Part shown: one piece after another, positions 1 through 8,315 of the stretch
Position numbering within the stretch: the stretch's first letter is position 1
Layout: each line of letters begins with the position of its first letter
Source: Sphingomonas gei
Lineage (GTDB): Bacteria; Pseudomonadota; Alphaproteobacteria; Sphingomonadales; Sphingomonadaceae
Assembly (NCBI RefSeq): GCF_004792685.1
Contig: NZ_SRXT01000007.1
Coordinates: 124,001-188,000 of the forward strand
Reading direction: 5' to 3'
Length of the DNA stretch: 64,000 nucleotides
Program-made: the position numbers and the translations under genes
The notes under the pieces: model-generated
Databases searched by the model: none
The model's input: only the letters and a program-made list of their open reading frames with translations
Told to the model about the DNA's origin: nothing

Positions 1-40
1 GCCCTTCCCATGCCGGCCGCATCTGCTATGCGCGCTGGGC

Positions 41-1597
41 ATGGAACATCATGCCGATTCAATCCTGATCGTCGATTTCGGGAGTCAGGTGACCCAATTG
101 ATCGCGCGCCGCGTGCGCGAGGCTGGGGTCTATAGCGAGATCGCCCCCTTCAATTCCGCCGCCGAGGCCTTTGCTCGGATGCAGCCCAAGGGGATCATCC
201 TGTCGGGCTCGCCCGCCTCGGTGCTCGACGAAGGCAGCCCGCGGGTGCAGCAGGAAATCTTCGATTCGGGGCTGCCGATCCTCGGCATCTGCTACGGCCA
301 GCAAGTGATGATGGAGCAGCTGGGCGGCACCGTGCAGCTCGGCGATTCGGGCGAGTTCGGGCTGGCCTTTATCGAGATCCAGGACAGCTGCGTGCTGTTC
401 GACGGGCTGTGGGCCGAGGGCGAAAGTCATCAGGTGTGGATGAGCCATGGCGACAAGGTCACCGAGCTGGCACCCGGCTTCCGCCCCGTGGCGGTCAGCC
501 CCGGTTCGCCGTTCGCCGTCGTTGCCGACGATGCGCGGCGCTATTACGCCACCCAGTTCCACATGGAAGTGGTCCACACCCCCGATGGGGCGCGGCTGCT
601 GGCCAATTTCGTGCGGCACGTCTGCGGGCTGCAGGGCCACTGGACGATGGCCGAGTTCCGCGCCGCCAAGATCGCCGAGATCCGCGCGCAGGTCGGCACC
701 GGCCGCGTGATCTGCGGGCTTTCGGGCGGAGTCGATTCGGCGGTGGCGGCAGTGCTGATCCACGAGGCGATCGGCGAGCAGCTGACGTGCGTGTTCGTCG
801 ATCACGGGCTGATGCGCGCAAAGGAAGCCGACCAGGTCGTCAGCTTGTTCCGCAATCACTACAATATCCCGCTCGTCCATGTGAACGCCGAGACTTTGTT
901 CCTGAACGGGCTGGCCGGGCTCACCGACCCCGAGGCCAAGCGCAAGTTCATCGGCAAGACCTTCATCGAAGTGTTCGAGGAGGAAGCGAAGAAGATCGGC
1001 GGCGCCGATTTCCTGGCGCAGGGCACGCTGTACCCGGACGTGATCGAGAGCGTCAGCTTCACCGGCGGGCCGAGCGTGACGATCAAGAGCCACCACAATG
1101 TCGGCGGTCTTCCCGAACGGATGAACATGAAGCTCGTGGAGCCGTTGCGCGAATTGTTCAAGGACGAGGTCCGCGCGTTGGGCCGCGAACTGGGGCTGCC
1201 CGACATCTTCGTGGGGCGGCATCCGTTCCCCGGACCCGGTCTCGCGATTCGTATTCCGGGCGAGGTCACCAAGGAACGCTGCGATATTCTGCGAAAGGCC
1301 GACGCGATCTATCTCGAGGAGATCCGCAACGCCGGGCTGTATGACGCGATCTGGCAGGCATTCGCAGTGCTGCTGCCGGTGCGCACCGTCGGCGTGATGG
1401 GCGACTTCCGCACCTATGACTATGTGCTGGCGCTGCGCGCGGTGACTTCGACCGACGGGATGACCGCCGTCGCATTCCAGTTCCCGGGCGATTTCCTGCC
1501 GCGGGTCGCCACCCGGATCGTCAACGAAGTGCGCGGGATCAATCGGGTCACCTACGACTATACCTCAAAGCCGCCGGGCACGATCGAGTGGGAATGA
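41..1597 (+). CDS. guaA: GMP synthase (glutamine-hydrolysing)
   Basis: Converts XMP to GMP using glutamine-derived ammonia and ATP, the last step of de novo guanine nucleotide synthesis in the cytosol. The 518-residue protein has the full two-part layout: a class I amidotransferase domain with nucleophile Cys84 (GICYGQQ) and His174, then an ATP pyrophosphatase domain with the P-loop SGGVDS at 228-233, and a C-terminal dimerisation domain ending TIEWE as usual for GuaA. The amidotransferase histidine lies in FHMEVVHT, whereas most GuaA proteins have FHPEVVHT. It stands alone; the next genes run on the other strand. Length and all motifs match the family, so the call is firm. Confidence 0.98.
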   Translation: MEHHADSILIVDFGSQVTQLIARRVREAGVYSEIAPFNSAAEAFARMQPKGIILSGSPASVLDEGSPRVQQEIFDSGLPILGICYGQQVMMEQLGGTVQLGDSGEFGLAFIEIQDSCVLFDGLWAEGESHQVWMSHGDKVTELAPGFRPVAVSPGSPFAVVADDARRYYATQFHMEVVHTPDGARLLANFVRHVCGLQGHWTMAEFRAAKIAEIRAQVGTGRVICGLSGGVDSAVAAVLIHEAIGEQLTCVFVDHGLMRAKEADQVVSLFRNHYNIPLVHVNAETLFLNGLAGLTDPEAKRKFIGKTFIEVFEEEAKKIGGADFLAQGTLYPDVIESVSFTGGPSVTIKSHHNVGGLPERMNMKLVEPLRELFKDEVRALGRELGLPDIFVGRHPFPGPGLAIRIPGEVTKERCDILRKADAIYLEEIRNAGLYDAIWQAFAVLLPVRTVGVMGDFRTYDYVLALRAVTSTDGMTAVAFQFPGDFLPRVATRIVNEVRGINRVTYDYTSKPPGTIEWE

Positions 1598-1653
1598 ACG
1601 GGAGTGTGGAGTGGCATCAGGTCACTTGAGCGAATTCCAGAAGGACTCGTTTG

Positions 1654-1687
1654 CTCCCATTGAAGTCGACATCTCCCATTGAAGTCG
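1654..1687. repeat. 15-bp direct repeat, two copies
   Basis: CTCCCATTGAAGTCG occurs at 1654-1668 and again at 1673-1687, a 19-bp period, in the convergent gap between guaA and the minus-strand methyltransferase gene. No function is evident; it may be a local slippage duplication. Confidence 0.6.
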
Positions 1688-1711
1688 CCATGAGGTCGGC
1701 GCCGTGACCGG

Positions 1712-2344
1712 TCAGGGCTTCACGAACCGATAGGCGAAGCGATCGGTCCGCCCCTTGATCGACGGATCGAATATCTTGATCGAGTGCGGATCGTTCTTGT
1801 TCGCGAGCGCGGTGCTTTCCGCTTCCAGCACGAAGCCGGCCGCCTCCACCTCCTCGCGAACGGATACGGGCTCAATCCGATGCAGCGACCTAGCATCGCT
1901 CGTGCCCGCCCCGACGATGGCGGCGTGGTCTATGATGACGTAGAACCCCCCGGGCTTGAGCCGCTCGTAGACGGCTCGATTGAACTCGGCCGCCGTCGCG
2001 CCTTTGGCCTGGATCAGCGCGGTGTGGAGGTCGTGGTAAAACAAGTGAAGCCACGCGACATCCGCGGGCTGCGTGACCTCCGGCATAGCTAAGAGATCCG
2101 CGGTGACGGCTTCGACATTTGCTCGGCCCGGCTCCTTCGCCAGTGCCTGGATGTGGCCAACCGGGTCTTTCTCGAAGTGGGCGACCTCGGCCGGGACGAA
2201 GCTGTAGACCCGTCCCTCGGGTCCCACCATTTCGGAGAAGAGACGGGTCCACTCGCCGTTGCCTGGGTAAATGTCGATGACGGTGGCGCCGGCATCGACA
2301 TGTGCGAACGGGATCAACTCGGAGAGTATGGATTGGTCGTACAT
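1712..2344 (-). CDS. Predicted SAM-dependent methyltransferase (COG4798-like)
   Basis: A 210-residue Rossmann-type methyltransferase. The SAM-binding motif I region is at about 23-31 (IDIYPGNGEW), and the C-terminal part (LHRIEPVSVREEVEAAGF, then FDPSIKGRTDRF) resembles COG4798 predicted methyltransferases. Many members of that group carry a signal peptide; this one starts directly with MYDQSILSEL and looks cytoplasmic. It is the last gene of a minus-strand cluster behind an F420-type oxidoreductase-like gene (25 bp gap) and an SDR gene, all divergent from a LysR regulator at 3968. The substrate is unknown. Confidence 0.75.
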   Translation of the reverse strand: MYDQSILSELIPFAHVDAGATVIDIYPGNGEWTRLFSEMVGPEGRVYSFVPAEVAHFEKDPVGHIQALAKEPGRANVEAVTADLLAMPEVTQPADVAWLHLFYHDLHTALIQAKGATAAEFNRAVYERLKPGGFYVIIDHAAIVGAGTSDARSLHRIEPVSVREEVEAAGFVLEAESTALANKNDPHSIKIFDPSIKGRTDRFAYRFVKP

Positions 2345-2369
2345 CGGGATATCCCCTTACGATTTGCCA

Positions 2370-2969
2370 TCAGTCGAACTTGATGAGGTTCTTGAAGATC
2401 AGACGACCCCAGCTGTTTCCGTGCGCCTGGACAAGTAGCCCGCCTTCAGAAAGCCCGCCCAGCTTGATCGGTGCGAAGCCGAGATCCTCCGCGAGCCCGC
2501 CGACTTCAGTTGCAGCACTGTCGTCGTCGCTCGCCAGGAATACAACTCTCTTGCCGCCATGCACGGCAGGGTCTTGATCGAGGACGGCCGCGACCAGATG
2601 GTTGAAGCCCTTGACCAGCCTGCCGCCTGTGAACGCTTGCGCGACGACCTTGGCGGAAGGCTGCCCACCCAGTTCTGCATCGGGCACGCCGTAGGCGTTA
2701 GTCACGTCGACGATGATCTTCCCCTGCCAGTTGGGCAGTGCCTTCGCGACATCCGCGTGCGATTGGAACCGGACAGCCAGGAAGATGACGTCCGCCTTAA
2801 CCGCTTCCGCCAGTGTCTGGGGAATGACCCCGGATCCGATGGCGGCTGCGGCAGATGCAAAGCTTTCCGGGTCGCGCGTGGTTGCGACGGATACCTCGAT
2901 GCCGCTTCGGGCAAATGCCTTGGCGAGGGTCTGGCCGATCTCGCCGAAGCCGATGATTGCGTAGCTCAT
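2370..2969 (-). CDS. NADP oxidoreductase, coenzyme F420-dependent type
   Basis: A 199-residue NAD(P)-binding protein of the NADPH-dependent F420 reductase-like family. The N-terminus MSYAIIGFGEIGQ holds the dinucleotide-binding GxGxxG at 7-12. Sphingomonads are not expected to make F420, and these short homologues are thought to act as general NADP-dependent reductases, so the real substrate is open. A purine-rich site (AGGAGAATATA) precedes the ATG at 2969. It lies between an SDR gene and a methyltransferase gene on the same strand, probably one transcript controlled by the divergent LysR protein. Confidence 0.75.
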   Translation of the reverse strand: MSYAIIGFGEIGQTLAKAFARSGIEVSVATTRDPESFASAAAAIGSGVIPQTLAEAVKADVIFLAVRFQSHADVAKALPNWQGKIIVDVTNAYGVPDAELGGQPSAKVVAQAFTGGRLVKGFNHLVAAVLDQDPAVHGGKRVVFLASDDDSAATEVGGLAEDLGFAPIKLGGLSEGGLLVQAHGNSWGRLIFKNLIKFD

Positions 2970-3016
2970 TATATTCTCCTTTGGTTTTTGACGTTTCCGA
3001 CGGCCGGTGCAGTACG

Positions 3017-3760
3017 TCAGAGTTGCGCGAGGCCGCCGTCGACGGCGAGCTCGCTGGCGGTCATGAAGCTGCTGTCCGAAGAGGCGAGAAAGGCGGCCGC
3101 TGCGCCGATCTCCGCCGGATCGACCATGCGCTGGAGCGGAGTCATCGCGGCGAAGGCCTTCTGGCCCTCCGCGCCCAGCGCTTCCTTGGCGAGCTCGGTC
3201 GCCGTCGCCCCAGGCGACAGCACGTTTACCCGGATGCCGGTGCCCTTCAGGTCCTCCGCCCAGCTCCGCGCGAGATTGCGCACCGCCGCCTTGCTCGCGC
3301 TGTAGGCAGTGAATGCGGGAGCGCCCGTGGTGCCGGCACTCGATCCGGTCAGGATGATCGAACCGCCCTCGCCCATCAGCGGCAGCGCCTTCTGGACCGT
3401 GAAGATCGTACCCTTCACATTGGTATCGAAGATTTCGTCGATATGCGCTGCGGTGATCTTGCCGAGTGCGAGCGGGCTTCCCGCCCCGGCATTGGCGAAG
3501 ACCACGTCGAGGGTTCCGCGCTCGGCCCCGACCGCTGCGTAGAGTCGGTCGAGATCGGCCTCGTCGGAGACCGAGCCCCGCACGGCGCGGGCGTTGGGCC
3601 CTAGCTCGGCCACAGCGGTGTCGAGCGATTCCTGCCGGCGGCCGAAGAGGAACACGAAAGCGCCTTCCTCGATGAAGCGCTTTGCAGCGGCGAGGCCGAT
3701 GCCGGTAGCGCCGCCGGTGATCACGGCGGTCTTTCCCTTCAGTCTGATCATGTCTTTCAT
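3017..3760 (-). CDS. SDR family oxidoreductase
   Basis: A classical short-chain dehydrogenase of 247 residues. The cofactor motif TGGATGIG is at 15-22, NAG at 90-92, and the catalytic Ser140, Tyr153 and Lys157 are in place (YSASK). The reading frame runs open upstream to 3859, but the ATG at 3760 (MKDMIRLKGK) gives the standard SDR N-terminus and the upstream extension looks non-coding. First gene of the minus-strand cluster divergent from the LysR gene. The substrate cannot be told from sequence. Confidence 0.88.
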   Translation of the reverse strand: MKDMIRLKGKTAVITGGATGIGLAAAKRFIEEGAFVFLFGRRQESLDTAVAELGPNARAVRGSVSDEADLDRLYAAVGAERGTLDVVFANAGAGSPLALGKITAAHIDEIFDTNVKGTIFTVQKALPLMGEGGSIILTGSSAGTTGAPAFTAYSASKAAVRNLARSWAEDLKGTGIRVNVLSPGATATELAKEALGAEGQKAFAAMTPLQRMVDPAEIGAAAAFLASSDSSFMTASELAVDGGLAQL

Positions 3761-3841
3761 GCTAATTCGCGTTGTCGGCCTAAGTCTGTGTGCGGCGGTT
3801 CCCCGAGAGCCCTGAGATGGGGTCGCGTGATCCTGGAGTGA

Positions 3842-3857
3842 GTGCGAAATCACGCAC
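3842..3857. promoter_or_regulatory. Candidate LysR operator
   Basis: An inverted repeat GTGCG-N6-CGCAC lies between the SDR gene and the divergent LysR gene, with a further GTGCG half-site at 3865-3869. LysR proteins bind such short dyads in shared divergent promoters. The assignment rests on position and symmetry only. Confidence 0.35.
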
Positions 3858-3967
3858 ATCGGTGGTGCGTAAACGATCCGGCATAAGCGCGTCGGCGGTG
3901 CGCACCGCGGGTGAAGCGCGTCATCAAAAGGCTTTGAAGCGCGCGCCGCTCGGCGCAGGATTGCACC

Positions 3968-4864
3968 ATGATCGATTGGGACGACGTTCGCTACTTTCTA
4001 GCCGCCGCGCGCGAAGGCTCGGTGCGCGCTGCCGCCAACCGCCTCGGTGTGAACCACGCGACCGTGCTGCGACGGATCGCTCAGCTCGAGGAACGCTTGG
4101 GCGCGCAGATGTTCGAAAAGCTGCCTACGGGCTACCGCTTGACGGCCGCGGGCGAGGAAGTCCTCGGGCTCGCGATTCAGATGGAAGCGACGTCTCACCA
4201 GCTGGAGACGCGCGTCCTCGGACGCGACCAGAGCGTGCGCGGGCTTTTGCGGGTGACGACGGCGCCGACCCTCGCGGCGCACCTGCTCATGCCGGACTTC
4301 GCCGATTTCGCGCGGCTGCATCCGGACATCGAGATGGACATCCTGTCGTCCGGCGAGCTGGCAAATCTGACCAACCGCGAGGCCGATGTGGCGATCCGAG
4401 TCGTCTACGACCGCAAAACCCTGCCGCTCAATCTTCACGGCCTGAAGGGCCCGGAGCTGTTCGGCGGCGTCTACATGTCTCGCGATCTACTGGCCGCGTG
4501 GCGTGCCGGCGCGGCTGACCCCATCCGCTGGATCGTCATCAGCATGCATGGCGTCCCGGACTGGGCGAGCGAGGGCGAGGTTCGCACGACGGGGGTTCCG
4601 TTCAGGACCACGGACGCCGAGGCGCAGGTCGTTGCCGTACGGCAGGGGCTCGGGATCACGACACTGCCGTGCTTCGTCGGAGATGCCGACCCGCTGTTGG
4701 TGCGGGTGCCGGGCACCGACCTGCACTTGTACGGAACGCTCTGGCTGCTCACCCAGGGGGAGACACGCAAGACGAAGCGCGTGCGGCTTTTTACCGAGTT
4801 CGTATCCGGCAGGCTCGCCGGACACGCTCCGCTTCTCGCCGGGCTGTCGATATCGCGCGACTGA
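3968..4864 (+). CDS. LysR family transcriptional regulator
   Basis: A 298-residue LysR-type regulator. The N-terminal winged helix-turn-helix covers about residues 1-60 (VRYFLAAAREGSVRAAANRL), followed by a periplasmic-binding-protein-like effector domain. AGGA about eight bases before the ATG at 3968 supports the start. It is divergent from the SDR/oxidoreductase/methyltransferase cluster at 1712-3760, the usual LysR arrangement for controlling the neighbouring genes. The effector is unknown. Confidence 0.93.
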   Translation: MIDWDDVRYFLAAAREGSVRAAANRLGVNHATVLRRIAQLEERLGAQMFEKLPTGYRLTAAGEEVLGLAIQMEATSHQLETRVLGRDQSVRGLLRVTTAPTLAAHLLMPDFADFARLHPDIEMDILSSGELANLTNREADVAIRVVYDRKTLPLNLHGLKGPELFGGVYMSRDLLAAWRAGAADPIRWIVISMHGVPDWASEGEVRTTGVPFRTTDAEAQVVAVRQGLGITTLPCFVGDADPLLVRVPGTDLHLYGTLWLLTQGETRKTKRVRLFTEFVSGRLAGHAPLLAGLSISRD

Positions 4865-4968
4865 CCCCTGGAAATTCTCCCTTGAATTCAGAAGCGACAA
4901 TTTCCGACGGGTCCGGGATACGGTTTCTCGTCGTCAGCGGGACGACCGCCCTTTATGGACCAACGCGT

Positions 4969-5607
4969 ATGATGCTTCAGAATAATCGATCGGGAATGCT
5001 GCGGGTCGGTTTGCTTATCGCGCCGCTGGCGCTCGCGGGCTGCGGCGGCTCCGAGCGTGAGGCGCATGCCGGCCGCTCGATGGTGATCACCGGCAACGAG
5101 AACGAGTTGATCGTGCCCGTGCCGCAATCCGCCGCGAATGCGGCCGAAGCCTCCGAGCCGGTGGTCAACCTCGCGCCGGATGGCCTGAGCCTCGTGTTCG
5201 GCACCGGCGGCGCGCGTCAGGTGACGTTCGGGATGCCGCGCGCCGCCGTGACCGAAGCGCTCGCCAAAATGCTCGGCAGCCCGATCGAGGAGGGTGACGA
5301 TCAGGAGTGCGGGGCGGGCGCATTGTCCTTCGCCAGCTTCCGCGGTGGGCTTGGTGCTTATTTCGACGGCGGCAAGTTCGTCGGCTGGGACCTCGATGGG
5401 CACGACGGTGGCCGTTTTGTCACCGCGGCCGGCGTGGGCATCGGCGCGACTCGCAAGCAACTCGAATCCGCAACCGCGGTCACGATCGAGGACTCGACTC
5501 TGGGTATCGAATTCAGTGCCGGCGGGATGTCCGGCCTGCTCAGCGCGCGCGATGCGGGGGGTGAGGTCACCAATCTCTGGGCTGGCGCGACATGCATCGC
5601 CCGTTGA
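4969..5607 (+). CDS. Putative lipoprotein of unknown function
   Basis: A 212-residue protein with an N-terminal signal sequence and lipobox (LALAGC, Cys25), so probably exported and lipidated. The mature part is rich in Gly and Ala with no catalytic motif I recognise. The frame is open upstream to 4669, but that stretch overlaps the LysR gene; the ATG at 4969 directly before the signal peptide is the sensible start (ATGs at 4972 and 4996 are alternatives). Its 3' end overlaps the next gene by 16 bases, suggesting translational coupling. Confidence 0.7.
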   Translation: MMLQNNRSGMLRVGLLIAPLALAGCGGSEREAHAGRSMVITGNENELIVPVPQSAANAAEASEPVVNLAPDGLSLVFGTGGARQVTFGMPRAAVTEALAKMLGSPIEEGDDQECGAGALSFASFRGGLGAYFDGGKFVGWDLDGHDGGRFVTAAGVGIGATRKQLESATAVTIEDSTLGIEFSAGGMSGLLSARDAGGEVTNLWAGATCIAR

Positions 5608-6020
5608 TCGAAGCTGCGGCGGCGGACGACGGCGAAGGGGTAGTGGAATTGTGGAATGCTTGCGGCCTCACCCGGCCGTGGAACGATCCGCAAGCTGACT
5701 TCGCGCTCGCGCTGGGCGGGGCAAGCTCGGCGGTCCTCGTTGCGCGTGACGGTAAATCTCTCGCCGGCAGCGTGATGGTCGGCTTCGACGGGCATCGCGG
5801 CTGGGTCTATTACCTCGCGGTCGCTCCCGACAGCCGCCGCGCCGGCCTCGGCCGCGCGCTGATGGCCGCCGCCGAGGACTGGCTCCGCGCCCGCGGAGCC
5901 CCCAAGCTCCAACTCATGGTTCGAGAGGACAATGACGCCGCGCTCGGCTTCTATGCGGCGCTCGGGCTCGAGCGGCAGAAGGTCGTCACGCTCGGCCGCT
6001 TCCTGAAGGATTCCGCATGA
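5592..6020 (+). CDS. GNAT family acetyltransferase (YpeA-like)
   Basis: A 142-residue GCN5-type N-acetyltransferase. Motif A, the acetyl-CoA pyrophosphate loop, is visible as SRRAGLGRALMAAAE at about 77-91, and the order around WNACGLTRPWNDP and VREDNDAALGFYAALG matches the YpeA group. It overlaps the upstream lipoprotein gene by 16 bases and the next gene by 4 (ATGA), so the three probably share a transcript. The acceptor substrate is unknown. Confidence 0.85.
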   Translation: MHRPLIEAAAADDGEGVVELWNACGLTRPWNDPQADFALALGGASSAVLVARDGKSLAGSVMVGFDGHRGWVYYLAVAPDSRRAGLGRALMAAAEDWLRARGAPKLQLMVREDNDAALGFYAALGLERQKVVTLGRFLKDSA

Positions 6021-6364
6021 CCGTCACGATATATGGCATCAAGAATTGCGACACGATCAGGAAGGCGCGTGCCTGGCTCGACGATCATGCCATCGCCCAT
6101 GATTTTCACGACCATAAAACCGCCGGCGTGGACACCGCGTCGCTCTCGCGGTGGATCGCGGCCAAGGGGTGGGAGACCGTCCTCAATCGCGCCGGCACCA
6201 CTTTCCGCAAGCTCCCTGATTCCGACAAGGCGAACCTCGACGCCGAGAAGGCGACCGCGCTGATGCTGGCGCAGCCCTCGATGATCAGGCGCCCGGTGCT
6301 CGAGCATCCCGGCGGGCTGATCGTCGGTTTCAAATCGGAACGCTACGCCGCCGCGCTGCTCTAG
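6017..6364 (+). CDS. ArsC/Spx-like reductase (YffB type)
   Basis: A 115-residue thioredoxin-fold protein of the ArsC/Spx superfamily. GIKNCDTIRKARAWL near the N-terminus holds the single active-site cysteine as in YffB proteins, and RRPVLEHPGGLIVGF matches the conserved C-terminal block. YffB proteins are thought to be glutathione-linked thiol reductases rather than true arsenate reductases. It starts inside the stop of the GNAT gene (ATGA) and is the last gene of the run. A separate true ArsC is at 20722. Confidence 0.85.
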   Translation: MTVTIYGIKNCDTIRKARAWLDDHAIAHDFHDHKTAGVDTASLSRWIAAKGWETVLNRAGTTFRKLPDSDKANLDAEKATALMLAQPSMIRRPVLEHPGGLIVGFKSERYAAALL

Positions 6365-6428
6365 GTCAGGCCTCGGGTTAGAAACCGCTCGCGATCAAAG
6401 GCAGGCGATCGCGCCGCGGCGATGGAAG

Positions 6429-6600
6429 GTCACACCAGGGTCACACTGTCGCGCATGTCCAGCGGCAAACATGCCCTGCCGGAATTCGCAACGGTCCGGT
6501 GCAGACGCGCTTCGTATTTGGATCGGCGTCGACAGTGTCGAAGAGCGGCGCCGGAAGGCATCGCATCGATCTCAGCAAATGAAATCCTACATTGCAAGGG
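6429..6600. repeat. Dispersed two-block intergenic element, copy A
   Basis: Block 1 (6429-6455) carries GTCACACCAGGGTCACAC, two GTCACAC units 11 bp apart, then TCGCGCA. Block 2 (6582-6600) contains CATTGCAAG. The same blocks, in the same order and orientation, occur at 53976-54083. Block 1 matches at 23 of 27 positions and block 2 at 17 of 19. Function is unknown. Confidence 0.6.
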
Positions 6601-6694
6601 GGGGCCGTGGACTGCAAACCGTGCAAGCAAAATCGAGCGGCCTAGGTTCAAGACCGTATCCAAGTATATGATTTAATTAACAATTATCGCGATC

Positions 6695-6803
6695 GTCGCC
6701 ATCCCGGCGAAAGCGGGCACCCATCTCCGCCGCGCGCCGCAAATAAAAGCCGTCGTAACTTTGGAGAGTCCGGGAGATGGGTCCCCGCTTTCGCGGGGAT
6801 GAC
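6695..6803. repeat. Extragenic palindromic repeat (CCCGCTTTCGCGGGGATGAC type)
   Basis: The left arm at 6695-6728 and right arm at 6773-6803 are inverted copies sharing ACCCATCTCC/GGAGATGGGT and a GCGAAAGCGGG core. This looks like a REP-like palindrome of a kind common between genes in alphaproteobacteria. It lies about 90 bp before the next gene. Confidence 0.75.
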
Positions 6804-6893
6804 GAAGTTTGGGAATATGAGTCCTCCACCTAGCGATTCCGCCCGCATTCCGTTACATCTGCGTTCCAGAATTCGCAGGCATGGGAGGAAGGC

Positions 6894-7334
6894 GTGGCAA
6901 CCTATCTTCGGCAGCGGCCCCCGGGCTGGTTCATCGCAGTCGCGGTGCTGCTGGCCTTGTGGGGCGTGCTCGGCTGCATCGCCTTGTACATGCACGTCAA
7001 GTTCGGTGCAGCGATGGACCCGAATGCCACCGACTGGGACCGCGCTTATTATGCGGCGCTGCCCGGCTGGTTCACGCCGGTCTACGCCGCAGCGGTAGGC
7101 GGCGGGCTGCTCGGGTCGATCGCGTTGCTGTTCCGCTCGAAGCTCGCTTTGCCGCTGTTCGCGATCTCGCTGATCGCAGTGATCGTCCAGTTCGGCTATG
7201 TCTTCCTGGGCACCGACATGCTCGCGCGCAAAGGGGCGGGCGCGACCATGCCGTTCCCGCTGTTCATCGCGGCAGTGGCGGTGTTCCAGATCTGGCTGGC
7301 CAGGTTCGCCCGGCAGCGCGGCTGGATCTCCTGA
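6894..7334 (+). CDS. Small integral membrane protein, unknown
   Basis: A 146-residue hydrophobic protein with about four membrane segments (near 12-33, 60-82, 87-107 and 120-138). The start is GTG at 6894, supported by GGGAGGAA some eight bases upstream. No catalytic motif is visible. A paired Gly/Ala-rich layout such as GWFIAVAVLLALWGVLGC is typical of small uncharacterised sphingomonad membrane proteins. It precedes panB on the same strand by about 50 bp. Confidence 0.75.
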   Translation: MATYLRQRPPGWFIAVAVLLALWGVLGCIALYMHVKFGAAMDPNATDWDRAYYAALPGWFTPVYAAAVGGGLLGSIALLFRSKLALPLFAISLIAVIVQFGYVFLGTDMLARKGAGATMPFPLFIAAVAVFQIWLARFARQRGWIS

Positions 7335-7381
7335 CCGCGGCCTCGCTGGCGCGGGCGCGCACGAGCGGCTAGAGCCGATTC

Positions 7382-8239
7382 ATGTCAACCTACACGCTCG
7401 ACAGCGGCACCAGCCGCGCCAATCCGACGCCCGCGCCGATGAAGCGGCTCACCATTCCCGCGATCCGCAACCGCAAGGGCAAGGAGCCGGTGGTGATGCT
7501 CACCGCCTACACCACGCGGATGGCGCAATTGCTCGATCCGCACTGCGACGTGCTGCTGGTCGGCGACAGCCTGGGGCAGGTGATCTACGGCCTGCCGTCG
7601 ACGCTGCCGGTGACGCTCGACATGATGATCGCGCACGGCGCGGCGGTAGTGCGCGGCAGCTGGCATTCGGTGGTGATCGTCGACATGCCGTTCGGCAGCT
7701 ACGAAGCGAGCCCCGAGCGCGCGTTCGAATCGGCGGCGCGGGTGCTGGCGGAGACCGGTGCGGCCGGCGTGAAGCTGGAAGGCGGGACGGCGATGGCACC
7801 GGTGGTCGAGTTCCTCACCCGGCGCGGGATCCCGGTGATGGGGCATATCGGGCTCACGCCGCAATCGGTGAACGCGCTCGGCGGCTACGGCGCGCGCGGG
7901 CGCAGCAATGCCGAGCATGCCCAGATCCTCGACGATGCCCGCGCGATCGCCGATGCCGGCGCGTTCGGGATGGTCGCGGAGGGGGTGGTCGAGGGACTCG
8001 CCAACGAAATCACCGCGGCGGTTACGGTTCCGGTGATCGGAATCGGCGCGTCGGCGCAATGCGACGGGCAGGTGCTGGTTACCGAGGACATGCTCGGGCT
8101 GTTCGAGCGCACGCCGCGCTTCGTGAAGCGCTATGACGATCTCGCTGGCCGCATTTCCGCCGCGGTTGAGACCTATGCCGCCGAAGTCCGGTCACGGGAT
8201 TTTCCGGGCGCAGAACAGGTCTATCCGGCGCGCGGCTGA
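7382..8239 (+). CDS. panB: 3-methyl-2-oxobutanoate hydroxymethyltransferase
   Basis: Catalyses transfer of a hydroxymethyl group from methylenetetrahydrofolate to 2-oxoisovalerate, giving ketopantoate, the first committed step to pantothenate and CoA. The 285-residue protein shows the PanB signatures VGDSLGQV, EGG (in VKLEGGTAMAPVVEFL), MGHIGLTPQS and IGIGASAQCDGQVLV. The first 19 residues before MKRLTIPAI are poorly conserved, so a start at 7439 is possible. panC is not in the window. Confidence 0.96.
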   Translation: MSTYTLDSGTSRANPTPAPMKRLTIPAIRNRKGKEPVVMLTAYTTRMAQLLDPHCDVLLVGDSLGQVIYGLPSTLPVTLDMMIAHGAAVVRGSWHSVVIVDMPFGSYEASPERAFESAARVLAETGAAGVKLEGGTAMAPVVEFLTRRGIPVMGHIGLTPQSVNALGGYGARGRSNAEHAQILDDARAIADAGAFGMVAEGVVEGLANEITAAVTVPVIGIGASAQCDGQVLVTEDMLGLFERTPRFVKRYDDLAGRISAAVETYAAEVRSRDFPGAEQVYPARG

Positions 8240-8315
8240 AGGGCTAGGCGAGCGCTTCCCTCAGGCGGTGCCCGCGGCTAAGGTCCGCGCCCGCAGCACA
8301 CCCATGGAGTCACTC

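Larger units (their letters stand above)
6365..6893. other. 529-bp gap without a convincing gene
   Basis: This stretch holds two sequence blocks (6429-6455 and 6582-6600) that recur upstream of rpsA, and an extragenic palindrome at 6695-6803. Short open frames exist on both strands, but none has a ribosome site or a protein-like composition. AT content rises sharply at 6655-6690. Confidence 0.6.

Noticed and set aside
6430..6663. 77-codon minus-strand frame in the 6.4-6.9 kb gap
   Set aside because: No ribosome site, unlikely composition, and it overlaps the shared intergenic element.
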